The translations under genes were made by a program, and so were the position numbers. A stretch of 64,000 nt of DNA, from NCBI RefSeq assembly GCF_024679245.1, contig NC_090184.1, forward strand, positions 12,413,233-12,477,232, given 5' to 3'. This DNA comes from Pseudorasbora parva (lineage: Eukaryota > Chordata > Actinopteri > Cypriniformes > Gobionidae). A model generated the notes under the pieces. That model saw only the letters and a list, made by a program, of their open reading frames with translations, did no database searches and had not been told where the DNA came from. Each line of letters begins with the position of its first letter. Positions within the stretch are counted from its first letter, which is position 1. This document shows positions 53,901 through 62,910 of the stretch, piece after piece.

Positions 53901-56900
53901 TATTTTGCATTGAAAGCATGTGCCGTAATTTATTTAGATATACTTTTCTGAATTAAGCTGCAGGAAATTACTATTCATCCATTTATTTAAAAAATCAGCT
54001 ATGCATTCAGTTAATCTTGTGAATTAGTAAGATTCATCAGGGCATGAAGAAATATAGAGCTAAGTTTCGACAGCATAACATAGCATAAACAGGGTAAAAA
54101 GCAACGGTCCTAGCACCGAGCCTTGCATACTGAACTTGTGATCGGTGTGACCTTTTCATTTACTGCTACAAACTGATAATGGTTATATAAGTGTGTAAAA
54201 CTATGCCAATGCAATTCCACTAATGCCAACATAATTTTCGAGTCCATTCAAAAGAATGTTGTGGTCGATAGTATCGAATGCATCGTTAAGATCGAGTAAC
54301 ACTAATAAAGAGATACAACCATGATCAGATGATAAGAGTAAATCATTTGTAACTCTGATGAGAGCAGTCTCAGTACTACAGTCTAAATCCTGACTAGAAA
54401 TCCTCACAGTTACCATTTCTTTCTTAAAAGAAACATAATTGTGAAGACACTGCCTTTTCAAGTACTTTTGACAGAAACTGTAGATTTGAGATTGGCCTGT
54501 AATTGACTAATTCTGTAGGATCGAGTTTTTTTTTTTTTAAATAAGTGGATTAATTATAACTAATTTAAAAGTTGTAGGTACATATCCTGATGTCAAGGAT
54601 GAATCAGTGATATTGAGAAGAGGATTTGTGACCTCTGGAAGCATCTCTTTTAATAGCCTAGCGGTATAGGGTCAAGCATACATGTAGTTGATTTTTATGA
54701 TTTAGCAAGTTTAGCTAATTCTTCCTGTCCTATAGCAGTAAATGAGTGTAATTTCTGGAGAGAGAGAGTGAGCTCTGTGCATGTTTCAGCTCTTTCGGAT
54801 AATTCAGTGAGAAATGAATAGAAATTACATTCTGTTTGATGTGATGATGATCAATATTTCTACAAATTTGAGCACTTTTGAACTAAGAGCTGAACTGAAA
54901 GCTGTGTGGACACAACTTAACCGCTGCAGACGAGAGAGAATTAATTTGTGTGTGATAATCCATAAAATATCGCTCATAAAGGATTGATTATTTTGCACTC
55001 CTGACATAAATTAAGAAATTAATGTCACTGCAACCCAGTTTTATCATAAACAGTGTTCAAATATCAACGCTGGAGTCTTTAATCTCTCTAATGATACTGA
55101 TTTTGTTCATATAAAGTATGTGTGATGTTTTAACGAGCAGTGAAATTGTACATCATCTGTTCGCTATGTGAATATATAGTAAAGTGTCATTTATTTCTGT
55201 GATCAAAGCTGAATTTATCATCATTACTCCAGTCTTCAGTGTCACTAATCATTCTCATATTAGGATTTGATGCTCAACAAACATTTATGATTATTATCAG
55301 TGTTGAAAAGTTTTGCTGCTCATGGTGCTGCTTCATTTTTGTGGAAACCACCATACCATTCAAACATTTGTGGTAAAATGAAAAAAGAGATCAGAGAGAT
55401 TTTTTGTTGATCAGACATAGGCTACATTAAATTGATCACAAGTGATATTTTTAATACTACCAAAGATAATAATTTATTTACTTTCTATCATCAAAGAATC
55501 CTGAAAAATAAAATGTATCATGGTTTCTACAACATTTTATCAGCACAACTGTTTTCAACACAGATGATCATCAAAAATGTTTCTTGATTATGAAATCCTC
55601 ATATGACAATGATTAGTGAAGGATCATGTGACACTGAAGATTGGAGTAATGATGATAAATTCAGCTTTGATCACAGTAATAAATTACACTTTACTATATT
55701 CACATAGAGAAAGGCTGTTTTCATTTGTAATGGTATTTCACAATATTACTGTTGTAACTGTATTTTTGATTAAATAAATGCAGCTTTGGTGAGCAGAAGA
55801 TAAACATTTAAAAAGCTGCCAGTTAGGACTGCATTATTCATATATACTTTATTGTCAATAAATAGCCTACATTGAGATTGAGATTGCTTGAAAAACACAC
55901 ATAAAGCATATTGTCGCAATCGTCTGATTGTCGCAGTCACGTTCCATCACTCATAACGATTGTTTTCCTTCAGCTGTAGCTCCAGCGTGACAAGTTTCTA
56001 CGAATCCGCTTTTGGACTTTCTGTGAGGACGCCCTCCTCATATTTAGATACGAACAAAATGACAGGTCATAGATCATTTTTTTGTCTCTGAATTTACACT
56101 TGCCCGTGACCCATGGTATTGATTTAAACTAGCTAGAAGAAAAGCTAGCGATGTCAAATTTAACTTGATAGGCAATATTAAACAATATGTGGTGATGAGT
56201 AAGTTATATTTAGCAGTATAGACAACAAAGAAAATATATCAAATAGAGATTCAAAAGCAAAGCTGTACAGAGCTACAAACGCTTCAGCAGGCAGAAAGTT
56301 ACTTTTTTTGGCTACAATCTGGGTTAGTACCCAGACATCCCTTTCAGACAGTTTCTGCATCGACAGTTATACCTGGTGGATGTGGTTTATCCCACATGGT
56401 AGTATGCTGACATTATCCTGGATACCATGGTTCTTGATACACCACAAAGACTTGTTGTCCTGGTCACAGATGAGCAGCAGCAAGATGCACACTAAATATG
56501 TGTCCTTTTTTTGAACTTTTAATGTCTTACATGTTGTGTGGATTGCAGTTTTTTTAATGTACAGCTGTGCTATTGCTCTGCTAATTTAACCTTCATACTC
56601 TCTTACTAGTGGCATGTAAAATTAGTGAAGATTGGCCACCAGGTTGAGCATATATGGACTTTAAAATTCCAGCACTATATTGACCAATATTTCAGTTTTA
56701 TTGTTAAAGGGTTAGTTCACCCAAAAATGAAAATTATTTCATTCATTACTCCCCCTCATGTTGTTGGACACCTGTAAGACCTTTGTTCATCTTCGGAACA
56801 CAAATGAAGATATTTTTGTTGAAAGCTGATGGCTGAGAAAGGCTTCAGAGAGGCCTCCTTTGGCATTCTGTACATTCCCACTGACCCACTCACAAGGCCC

Positions 56901-58118
56901 ATAAAAGGCACTAAAGATGTCTTTACAAAGTCCATCTCATTACAGTGGCTGTACAATAATTTTACAATGTGACAAAAATAGTTAGTGCGCACAAAAAAAA
57001 TCTAAATAACGATTTAATCCACCAAAATATTAACGTGAACTAGACGCATGCGCGAAAATATTATGCAGCTCCGCCGCTCGAATCATAGCGACTACATGAC
57101 CCGGAAGAGGAGGAGCGCCGCTATCGCATAAGTTCCAGGTGAGTTTATGTCAGAGACCTACACAGAAGACAATAACTTGGCCGATAAAGTCATTATTTTG
57201 ATTTTTTTGCACACAAAAACTATTCTCGTTGCTTCGGAAAATTATTTTACAGCCAATGTAGTGAGATGGACTTTGTAACGACGTCCTTAGTGCATTTAAT
57301 GGGTCTTGTGAGTGGGTCAGTGGAAATATACTGAATGCCAATGGAGGCCTTTTTGAAGCCTTTCTCAGCCATCAGCTTTCAACAAAAATATCTTTATTTA
57401 TGTTCCGAAGATGAACGAAGGTGTTACGGGTTTCTAACGACATGAGGGTGAGTAATTAATGAAATAATTTTCATTTTTGGGTGAACTAACCATTTAAATC
57501 CCTATATGTACTGTGCCATTACCTCTCATCAAACACTCCTAGTACATACTTGCTGTTAGCATAATTTAGTTTGGCCATGTTCATATAAACCTAATATCAA
57601 ATTTTAAACATTTTAAAAGCAGTTCATGTATTCTATTAACCATTAGACTTGATTAATGTAATTGTTTATGCAAGTGAAGCATCTTTCTGTCATTTGCTAT
57701 TGAGTCAAGACGCATACATATTTCCCCATTACATATTTATACTATAGCTACACAATTACGTTTTTATTTATTTATGTAAATGTCAATGTGACCACCTTTT
57801 GAATGTAGTGTGTTTTGTATGATTGGGTTTATATCATTCCACTTTACTCTTGGTTTAAAGGTGAAGAACACAGCATTGTTTTCTGCTAGTACATTTAGTT
57901 TAACTAATAGATTTTTGACAAGGCATTTTCTCTGTTTCACAGAGGAATATGTGACTTGTCATACCTGCCGCTCACCGGATACAATTCTGCAGAAGGACAC
58001 ACGTCTCTACTTCCTGCAGTGTGAAACCTGTCACTCGCGTTGCTCTGTAGCCAGTATCAAAACTGGCTTCCAGGCTGTCACCGGCAAAAGAGCCCAGCTT
58101 CGAGCCAAAGCCAACTAA
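41941..58118 (+). CDS. eif2s2: Eukaryotic translation initiation factor 2 subunit beta, 9 exons
   Basis: eIF2 beta is part of the eIF2 heterotrimer that brings initiator Met-tRNA to the 40S ribosome; its lysine boxes contact eIF5 and eIF2B. Coding exons: 41941-41955, 42265-42442, 42651-42751, 44710-44842, 45234-45328, 45445-45593, 46063-46119, 46207-46292 and 57943-58118. They total 990 nt, giving 329 aa (human about 333). The first exon encodes only MSEDE. Three lysine blocks are visible: eight K at residues 14-21, one in exon 3 and one in exon 4. Exons 6-8 give the conserved core ([20 protein letters not shown] and onward). Exon 9 gives the zinc ribbon, with CHTC at 277-280 and CETC at 298-301, and the ending [11 protein letters not shown]. 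Every junction is GT-AG and in frame. Intron 8 is 11.65 kb and full of transposons. The gene follows chmp4b in tandem. It appears intact. Confidence 0.97.
43439..44290. mobile_element. Inverted-repeat MITE in eif2s2 intron 3
   Basis: Left GGGGTCTGTTCTTCGTAC and right GTATGAAGAACGGAG are imperfect inverted repeats; inner TGAGATGATTTGACAGATT pairs with GATTATGTCAAATCATCAA. Flanks at 43300 and 44350 look like an older repeat. Confidence 0.6.
44890..45110 (+). mobile_element. LINE RT C-terminal fragment in eif2s2 intron 4
   Basis: Reads [20 protein letters not shown] then [12 protein letters not shown], the thumb region of L2-type LINEs, plus strand, without start or tail. Confidence 0.75.
45594..46062. 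other. eif2s2 intron 6, nothing recognised
   Basis: AT-rich intron with T runs; no repeat family or ORF identified. Confidence 0.6.
46400..48105 (-). mobile_element. Tc1-like remnant, minus strand, split by a TTAA element
   Basis: 46400-46720 (AATACAGCATCAATTAGTCT, GTGCAGGCCATGGGAGATGT) and 47901-48105 (ATTAGGTGCGCATGGTCCTT, CCCAAACCATCACTGATCCA) are consecutive parts of one Tc1-like transposase on the minus strand. No intact motif remains. Confidence 0.75.
46721..47900. mobile_element. TTAA-target element (GGGGGTGAAATGCT family)
   Basis: TTAA at 46721-46724 and 47897-47900. Inverted ends TTAAAGGGGGGGTGAAATGC and, reversed, TTAAAGGGGGGGTGAAACAC. 1180 bp; no transposase. Same family as 22123-24463. 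Confidence 0.88.
48603..48941. mobile_element. hAT left-end fragment
   Basis: Starts TAGGGATGCACCGATACC, a common fish hAT terminus; the partner end is not found before the next insertion. Confidence 0.55.
48942..49430 (+). mobile_element. Truncated Tc1, same family as 2527-4052
   Basis: TACAGGTCCTTCTCAAAAAA followed by the same inverted arm and the transposase start [19 protein letters not shown] at 49264. The frame shifts in the A run at about 49360 and the copy ends near 49430. Confidence 0.88.
49440..49940 (+). mobile_element. LINE 3' UTR fragment with (CATT)n tail
   Basis: GAGATGTTAAACCGAGGTCC, ATGGCCTCCTAATAATCCCC and AAGCACTATATAAATGC followed by CATT repeats: a Rex1/L2-type 3' region familiar from cyprinids. 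Confidence 0.75.
50380..50745 (+). pseudogene. Tc1 transposase C-terminal remnant
   Basis: [12 protein letters not shown] sequence (second Asp) and [19 protein letters not shown] (Glu) are readable around 50470-50570, followed by a basic segment. The N-terminal half is missing and replaced by other repeats. Confidence 0.75.
51696..53766. mobile_element. hAT element in the LINE, with drifted 8-bp duplication
   Basis: Termini TAGGGCTGGGCGATATGG and, reversed, TAGGGCTGGGCAATAAAT. Flanks GGTTCTAT and GTTTCTAG each differ by one base from an inferred GGTTCTAG. 2071 bp including a nested TTAA element. Confidence 0.88.
52495..53260. mobile_element. TTAA-target element nested in hAT
   Basis: TTAA at both ends; ends TTAAAGGGGTACTTCAGCA and, reversed, TTAAAGGGTTACTTCAGCA. 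766 bp, no transposase. Confidence 0.85.
54040..54830 (-). pseudogene. LINE reverse transcriptase, disabled, minus strand
   Basis: The longest open piece (54461-54201) reads [15 protein letters not shown] then [16 protein letters not shown], the palm motif with AFDTIDH. Downstream (54150-54050) CKARCLGPLLF-like sequence has stops. The YADD box is not readable. Confidence 0.8.
55160..55715. mobile_element. Long inverted-repeat element in eif2s2 intron 8
   Basis: Arms of about 170 bp at 55160-55330 and 55545-55715 are inverted copies (ATTACTCCAGTCTTCAGTGT against ACACTGAAGATTGGAGTAAT). The right side continues ATTAAATAAATGCAGCTTTG, familiar from dispersed cyprinid repeats. Confidence 0.8.
56704..57497. 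mobile_element. TTAA-flanked palindromic element, copy D
   Basis: TTAAAGGGTTAGTTCACCC at left and GGGTGAACTAACCATTTAA at right. Long arms include CCCACTGACCCACTCACAAG inverted as CTTGTGAGTGGGTCAGTGG. Same end family as copies A and B. Confidence 0.9.
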
Positions 58119-58290
58119 TATAAACACCCTATTTTGGCCTCTTCCCCAGACTGATGCTCTGCTGACCATTGTCCTTACTGCTCTCCTCTGAAGCGCAGTG
58201 GAATGACTCAAGGCTTGGACCTCTTGAGTGAGCTGTAGAAAGTTTTGAGGGTAATTTATATGAATAAACCTGACTCTAAAGCAAGTGTGC
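58119..58290 (+). other. eif2s2: eif2s2 3' UTR with poly(A) signal
   Basis: A short 3' UTR follows the TAA at 58116-58118. AATAAA is at 58263-58268 and downstream sequence is GT-rich. A second AATAAA at about 58762 could give a longer transcript that would include the AT microsatellite at 58378-58444. Confidence 0.6.
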
Positions 58291-58372
58291 TTTAGTGAAC
58301 AGGCTGCCTCTGATTTTCTTGTTTTGCTTTACCTCCATCCTGCCCCGCATATTTGATAACCAGAGTGTATTT

Positions 58373-58377
<5 letters not shown>

Positions 58378-58444
<67 letters not shown>
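58378..58444. repeat. (AT)n microsatellite
   Basis: Pure AT run downstream of eif2s2. Confidence 0.96.
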
Positions 58445-58448
<4 letters not shown>

Positions 58449-59069
58449 GGAAAATTAACCACAGCCTTTTATATTGGGACATTTTTGTTTTTTTATCAAA
58501 GGAAAACTAGTCTTCCAAATGTCAATGTATGTTTTTATGGGACAGTCGTTGCACAAGTATGCAATAATGTTCAGACTAGATCCAAGGGAGTGTTTGATGA
58601 TCCAGATATTCAGCAAAAGTGTTACTTTCAATCTTCTCTGGACTCTAGAAAATGAGAACACAGTTCCTATTTAGTTAAACATAATCACAGATTTGTGCTG
58701 TTTTCTTTAGTAGAGCATTGGACAGCAAATGATTGGGCATGTTTCGCAGTGCTTACCTGGAAATAAAGGCTTTTTGTTTGCATATATTCGAAATGTGATT
58801 TTTATTTTATTTTATTTGAAATAAACATGAACATTTTTTTTTTTTTTGCACTTTTTCCTTCTTATCATTGATGCATTCATGAAAGTTGAGATAACGATCC
58901 AGACTGGTTATTGAGAAAAAAACAACATAAAAATAGTGACATGGATCATGAACACTTAAAAGAAAAAGTAGGATTATCATTCAACTGTCACTGGAAATGA
59001 CATTTGGATCTGAAAGACTGACAGAGCTGGCATGGAGAGCGAAGAAGAGGCCATAGAGCAAGTCAAGAC

Positions 59070-59330
59070 AAGTAAACTTTATTTATATAGCGCTGTTTAC
59101 AATGCCAATTGTTTCAAAGCAGCTTCACAGTGTTAAACAGGAAAATAATGCAACAGAATTTGATTCGGCTGTAAAGCCGCTGTGGAGAAAACTGATGTCA
59201 TCTAGCTTATTTCAATTGTCATTAGCGACAATGTTGGCAGATCAGTAATTTAGTTGATATAGTAAACAAGTAAAAAAAAACAAAAAAAAACAGTTTATGT
59301 AATTTTAGAATTGAATTGAATGTTATTTTT
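59070..59330 (-). mobile_element. LINE 3' tail fragment, minus strand
   Basis: GTAAACTTTATTTATATAGC and TTCAAAGCAGCTTCACAGTG match the tail family at 16392 and 48105. Confidence 0.82.
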
Positions 59331-59409
59331 GAATTGTCTATGAATTGGTTCAAAGACAATTGGAAAAGCATTTGGGGCAGACCTGACCTGTTAAAGAAGG
59401 ATGGCATCC

Positions 59410-59760
59410 ATTTCTTTTTGGATTTCATGAGAGCTGTACATTCCAAAAAAGTTGGGACAGGTAGCATTAAGAGCCAGAAAAAGTTACATGTACTTAAGGA
59501 ACAGCTCGAGAACCAATTTGCAACTTATCAACCATACTGGATGCCTGTGATCTTCTGGCTCTTAGACGGCACTGCATCACATACAGGAATGCTACTTTAT
59601 TGGAAATCACAAAATGGGCTCAGGAATACTTCCAGAAAACATTGTCAGTGAACACAAACTACCGTGCCATTCGGCGTTGCCGGCTAAAACTCTATAGTTC
59701 AAAAAAGAAGCCATATCTAAACATGATCCAGAAGGGCAGACACTCAGTTCAAAACCCTGC
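59410..59760 (+). mobile_element. Tc1-like fragment with deletion
   Basis: TTCCAAAAAAGTTGGGACAG is an arm motif of a Tc1-like family; coding remnants (HTGMLLYWKSQNGLRNTSRK) match its transposase N-terminus. At about 59735 the sequence jumps to a downstream part of the same gene, indicating an internal deletion. Confidence 0.65.
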
Positions 59761-59774
59761 ATCTGAATGCTGAA

Positions 59775-59880
59775 TGCGTAGCTGATATAAAAAATTGGAT
59801 GACCAGTAATTTCCTGCAACTTAATTCAGAAAAAACAGATTTTAATTATTGGACAAAAAAGCTCCACAAGTAGCTTGTAA
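59775..59880 (+). mobile_element. LINE RT fragment
   Basis: [20 protein letters not shown], the L2-type RT thumb motif, about 35 residues, plus strand. Confidence 0.75.
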
Positions 59881-59899
59881 CACTTATGTTGGTCACATA

Positions 59900-60690
59900 T
59901 ATAAATAAAGGGTATCCTGGCAATCATGTGTAAAGAAGAATTTACACCCTAGGTGTAAGGCATAAAGGCATAAAGAATAGACACCCTAAAAGGCAACAAT
60001 ATTGACAAAACATTACATTCAAAGAAAATAAAATAAATTCACATCCCAACCACAACGTGTTGTGTTCAATCAGAAATAAAGTCCATTCCCTTTCAGTCGG
60101 TCACGTTCGACGTACGTCAGAACTAGACCGACGAATGGGGATCACTTCTGGGAGCCCCTATCAGCTTCGAGATTTAGAAAACGGGCCAATGAACATTGGC
60201 ATGCGTGCTTTGCATATCGCACCCTGCCCCGCTGCGCCGGTATAAAGCGGAAACGATCACCACACACCATTGTCATTTACTTCGGAGCCGAATGGCGTTG
60301 ATGAAGCATCTGACTGCCTGCAATCTAGCATGCGAAAGAGAGAAAGCGTGTGCTGGGGGAAATCGCTCTTGTGTTGGCCAGACGGAACGAGACAGCGCGA
60401 CCGCGATCTCTGCTGCTGAGAGAGCTGCTGTTTTCACAGAAAACTGAGGAAGTTGCACTTACACACACACACACACACACACACACACCACACACAGTTG
60501 GTTCGGTGGGCGTATTCCTTTTTCTAGTGAGAGCAGAAAACAGGCTGCACACAAATCCTGTCATTTCTGCCGCGGTCGATCCCTGGGTGCTTCGATTCCC
60601 CTTTCTCCTTGTGTAACCATGCGCATGCGCCAACTGCGGTGGCAGCAAGTCTGAGTAGCTCCGTGTGTGTTTGTGTTGCGATTGTATTAA
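59900..60690. other. GC-richer repeat, possibly retroelement terminal sequence
   Basis: Contains GGTCACGTTCGACGTACGTC, a TATAAAG at about 60241 and a short CA microsatellite (60460-60489). It resembles terminal sequence of a cyprinid DIRS-like or LTR family, but I cannot confirm the class. It could also be the 5' UTR of the following LINE. Confidence 0.35.
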
Positions 60691-60707
60691 TAGTTAACGC
60701 TAATAGT

Positions 60708-61799
60708 ATGGGCGCGATAATGTATTCGCGGGAAGAGCTCCTTCACCTGCGGGGAAGTGGAAAGTCCAAAGGTATTATTCATCCTATCCCGCGTGAACTC
60801 AAGAAACCTTTCCGTGGTCGCCGTGCGGGTGTCAAGTTTAGGACCAGGAAGTGGAGATATAAGCCTTTCCTACCAGCGATCATCATGGGGAATATAAACT
60901 CTCTACCCAATAAAAGCGAGGAGATGGAGGCCCTGGTGAGAATGGACAGAACTTATCGTGAGTGCAGCCTGTATTGTTTTACTGAGACGTGGCTAACTGA
61001 TAGCATTCCTGATATTGCTGTTAGTATACCGGGTTTTACCATGGTACGGGCGGATAAGGATCCTAGATCGAGTGGTAAAACCAAAGGAGGTGGACTCGCA
61101 CTGTTTGTGAATAATAAATGGTGCTGTCCCAGTCACATAACTGAAATGCAAGGTTTGCTGTCGGGACATAGAGGTGTTAGTGGTGAGCTTGAGACCATAT
61201 TATGTGCCACGGGAATTTTCCCACATTGTCGCCATTGTTGTTTACATCCCTCCGTGCACTGATCCTATAGTAGCGGGTGACGTCATTCAGGACACAGTGG
61301 CAAAAAGTCAGTTGCAACATTCGGAGGCAATGTATGTTATTTCGGGGGATTTTAATCACGTGGACATCAGTACTCATCTGGGTGGCTTTATGCAGTATGT
61401 AAACTGTCCTACAAGACTAAACAACACACTGGACCTGTGCTATATTAACGTTAAGGATGCTTATAATGCACTGGCCCTGCCCCCACTTGGAAAGTCAGAT
61501 CATAACTTGATTTTCCTTAAATCATCGTACAGACCCTGTGTGAGGAGGCTGCCTACAACCAGCAGATCATACAGGAAATGGACTCCAGAGACTAGCGAAG
61601 CTCTGAGGGACTGTTTTCAGTCTACGGACTGGAGCACACTTATGAATACACAGGGGACTGACGATAATATTGATAGGGTAGTGGACTGTGTTACTGATTA
61701 CATAAATTTTTGCACGGATGTGGTAGTCCCTGTAAGAACAGTGAAGTGTTTCCCGAATAATAAGCCTTGGATTACGAGTAGCATTAAGAACCTGCTGAA
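60708..61799 (+). pseudogene. LINE ORF2 apurinic-type endonuclease, one frameshift
   Basis: Start MGAIMYSREELLHLRGSG at 60708, basic segment GRRAGVKFRTRKWRYKPFLP, then the EEP/APE-type endonuclease: NINSLPNKSEEMEAL, FTETWL (catalytic Glu), GGGLALFVNNKW, VVYIPP, SGDFNHVD (Asp/Asn pair), and GKSDHNLI (Asp-His). In LINEs this domain nicks the target DNA. Near 61148 two bases are missing relative to the family, so the first frame ends at 61262 and the rest continues in the frame opened at 61174. After the domain come SYRKWTPETSEALRDCF and VKCFPNNKPWITSSIKNLLN, interrupted by the hAT at 61800. Confidence 0.88.
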
Positions 61800-62910
61800 T
61801 AGGGGTGTGCATTGTCACTTCCTTCACGATTCGATTCGATTACGATTCACCAGGTAACGATTCAATTCGATTCGATTCTACGATGCATTGTGATGCATCA
61901 AAATTCTACTGCACACAAAGCAAATTTTTCATCAGTCATGAGGCAATACAAGCAGATATTAAACAACAGATTGTATTGGCTGCTATGTGTCTCCTGTATC
62001 TTTGACATAAAAGTTATAAAATAAAATAAAATGTAATTAAATAAAATGCAATTAGCCCTTAAATGCAAGACTGTTTCACCAAACATTCTTACATATTCAG
62101 GTCGTTAGCGACCCAGATCTATATTTAACATGGATAGACCTCTACCTGTCGTGATAATATATAAAACTCCTGATTTTAGAGTAACAGCTACAGAAGAATA
62201 AAATAAAACCTATTTCGTTACCTTTTGGAGCTTGGAAGGATTCAGTTTGAGCAGATGTTTAATACCATCATTATCTGTCCTCGTCAGAGCTCGTTTACCA
62301 GTATATTCAGCAACTGCCTCATATTCGCGATCTCCAGCATATTCTCCAAACTCATTTTCAATGTCTTCAAAATCAATATTTTGATCACTGACAGCTTCTT
62401 GACCACATCCATCATCAAGAGACAGTGACACTAACATATGATTGTGTTTAGTACTTGCTCTCTGAAGTAAATCACTAACCCATTTCAAGTTTTGCAGATT
62501 ATAATTGTTTCGTTTTCTGTCAGAGGTAACTATGAGTGAAACGTCACTTCATCATTGGGTATCAGACATTGCCACCTTGTGGAATAAAGGTGAATTGCGG
62601 CGGTTTTCGTCATTATAGATTCATTGATTATTGTGCAAAAAAAAAATATACGTACAATCCTACACACCTCGGGTCGTTGGCGCGTTTTTAATAACCCGTC
62701 TATCGCGGTCATCTCCCTCCGCCTCAGCCATCTTCCTTGTTGTTGTTGTTATTCTCTCGGAACCGGAAGTATTTGAAACTTCACAACTTTATCGTCCGCC
62801 AGAAAATAAACAGTGACATAATCGATTATGGCACTTTGCCGCATCGATGCTGAATCGTTCATACCCCGCATCGCGATGCATCGCCGAATCGATTATTGTT
62901 GACACCCCTA
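61800..62910. mobile_element. hAT element with perfect 8-bp target duplication
   Basis: CTGCTGAA at 61792-61799 and 62911-62918. Termini TAGGGGTGTGCATTG and, reversed, TAGGGGTGTCAACAA, with ATTCGATTCGATT motifs inside both ends. 1111 bp; no transposase motif. Confidence 0.94.

Larger units (their letters stand above)
48105..54830 (-). mobile_element. L2-like LINE, minus strand, with nested insertions
   Basis: 3' tail at 48105-48330 (TTATTTATATAGTGCTTTTGC), 3' UTR at 48430-48545 and 50959-51310, ORF2 C-terminus at 51532-51323 ([20 protein letters not shown]) and RT at 54461-54040 ([27 protein letters not shown]). Further 5' RT sequence includes LDPIP at about 54665. Insertions: Tc1 at 48546-50958 and hAT at 51696-53766. 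Removing them restores colinearity. Confidence 0.85.

Noticed and set aside
57810..57942. Upstream part of the 102-residue ORF covering the last eif2s2 exon
   Set aside because: Similarity to eIF2 beta begins only at the acceptor TTTCACAG before 57943; sequence before it is intron.
60057..60648. Several ORFs of 60-107 residues
   Set aside because: GC-rich repeat DNA with a CA tract; frames on both strands and no family resemblance.
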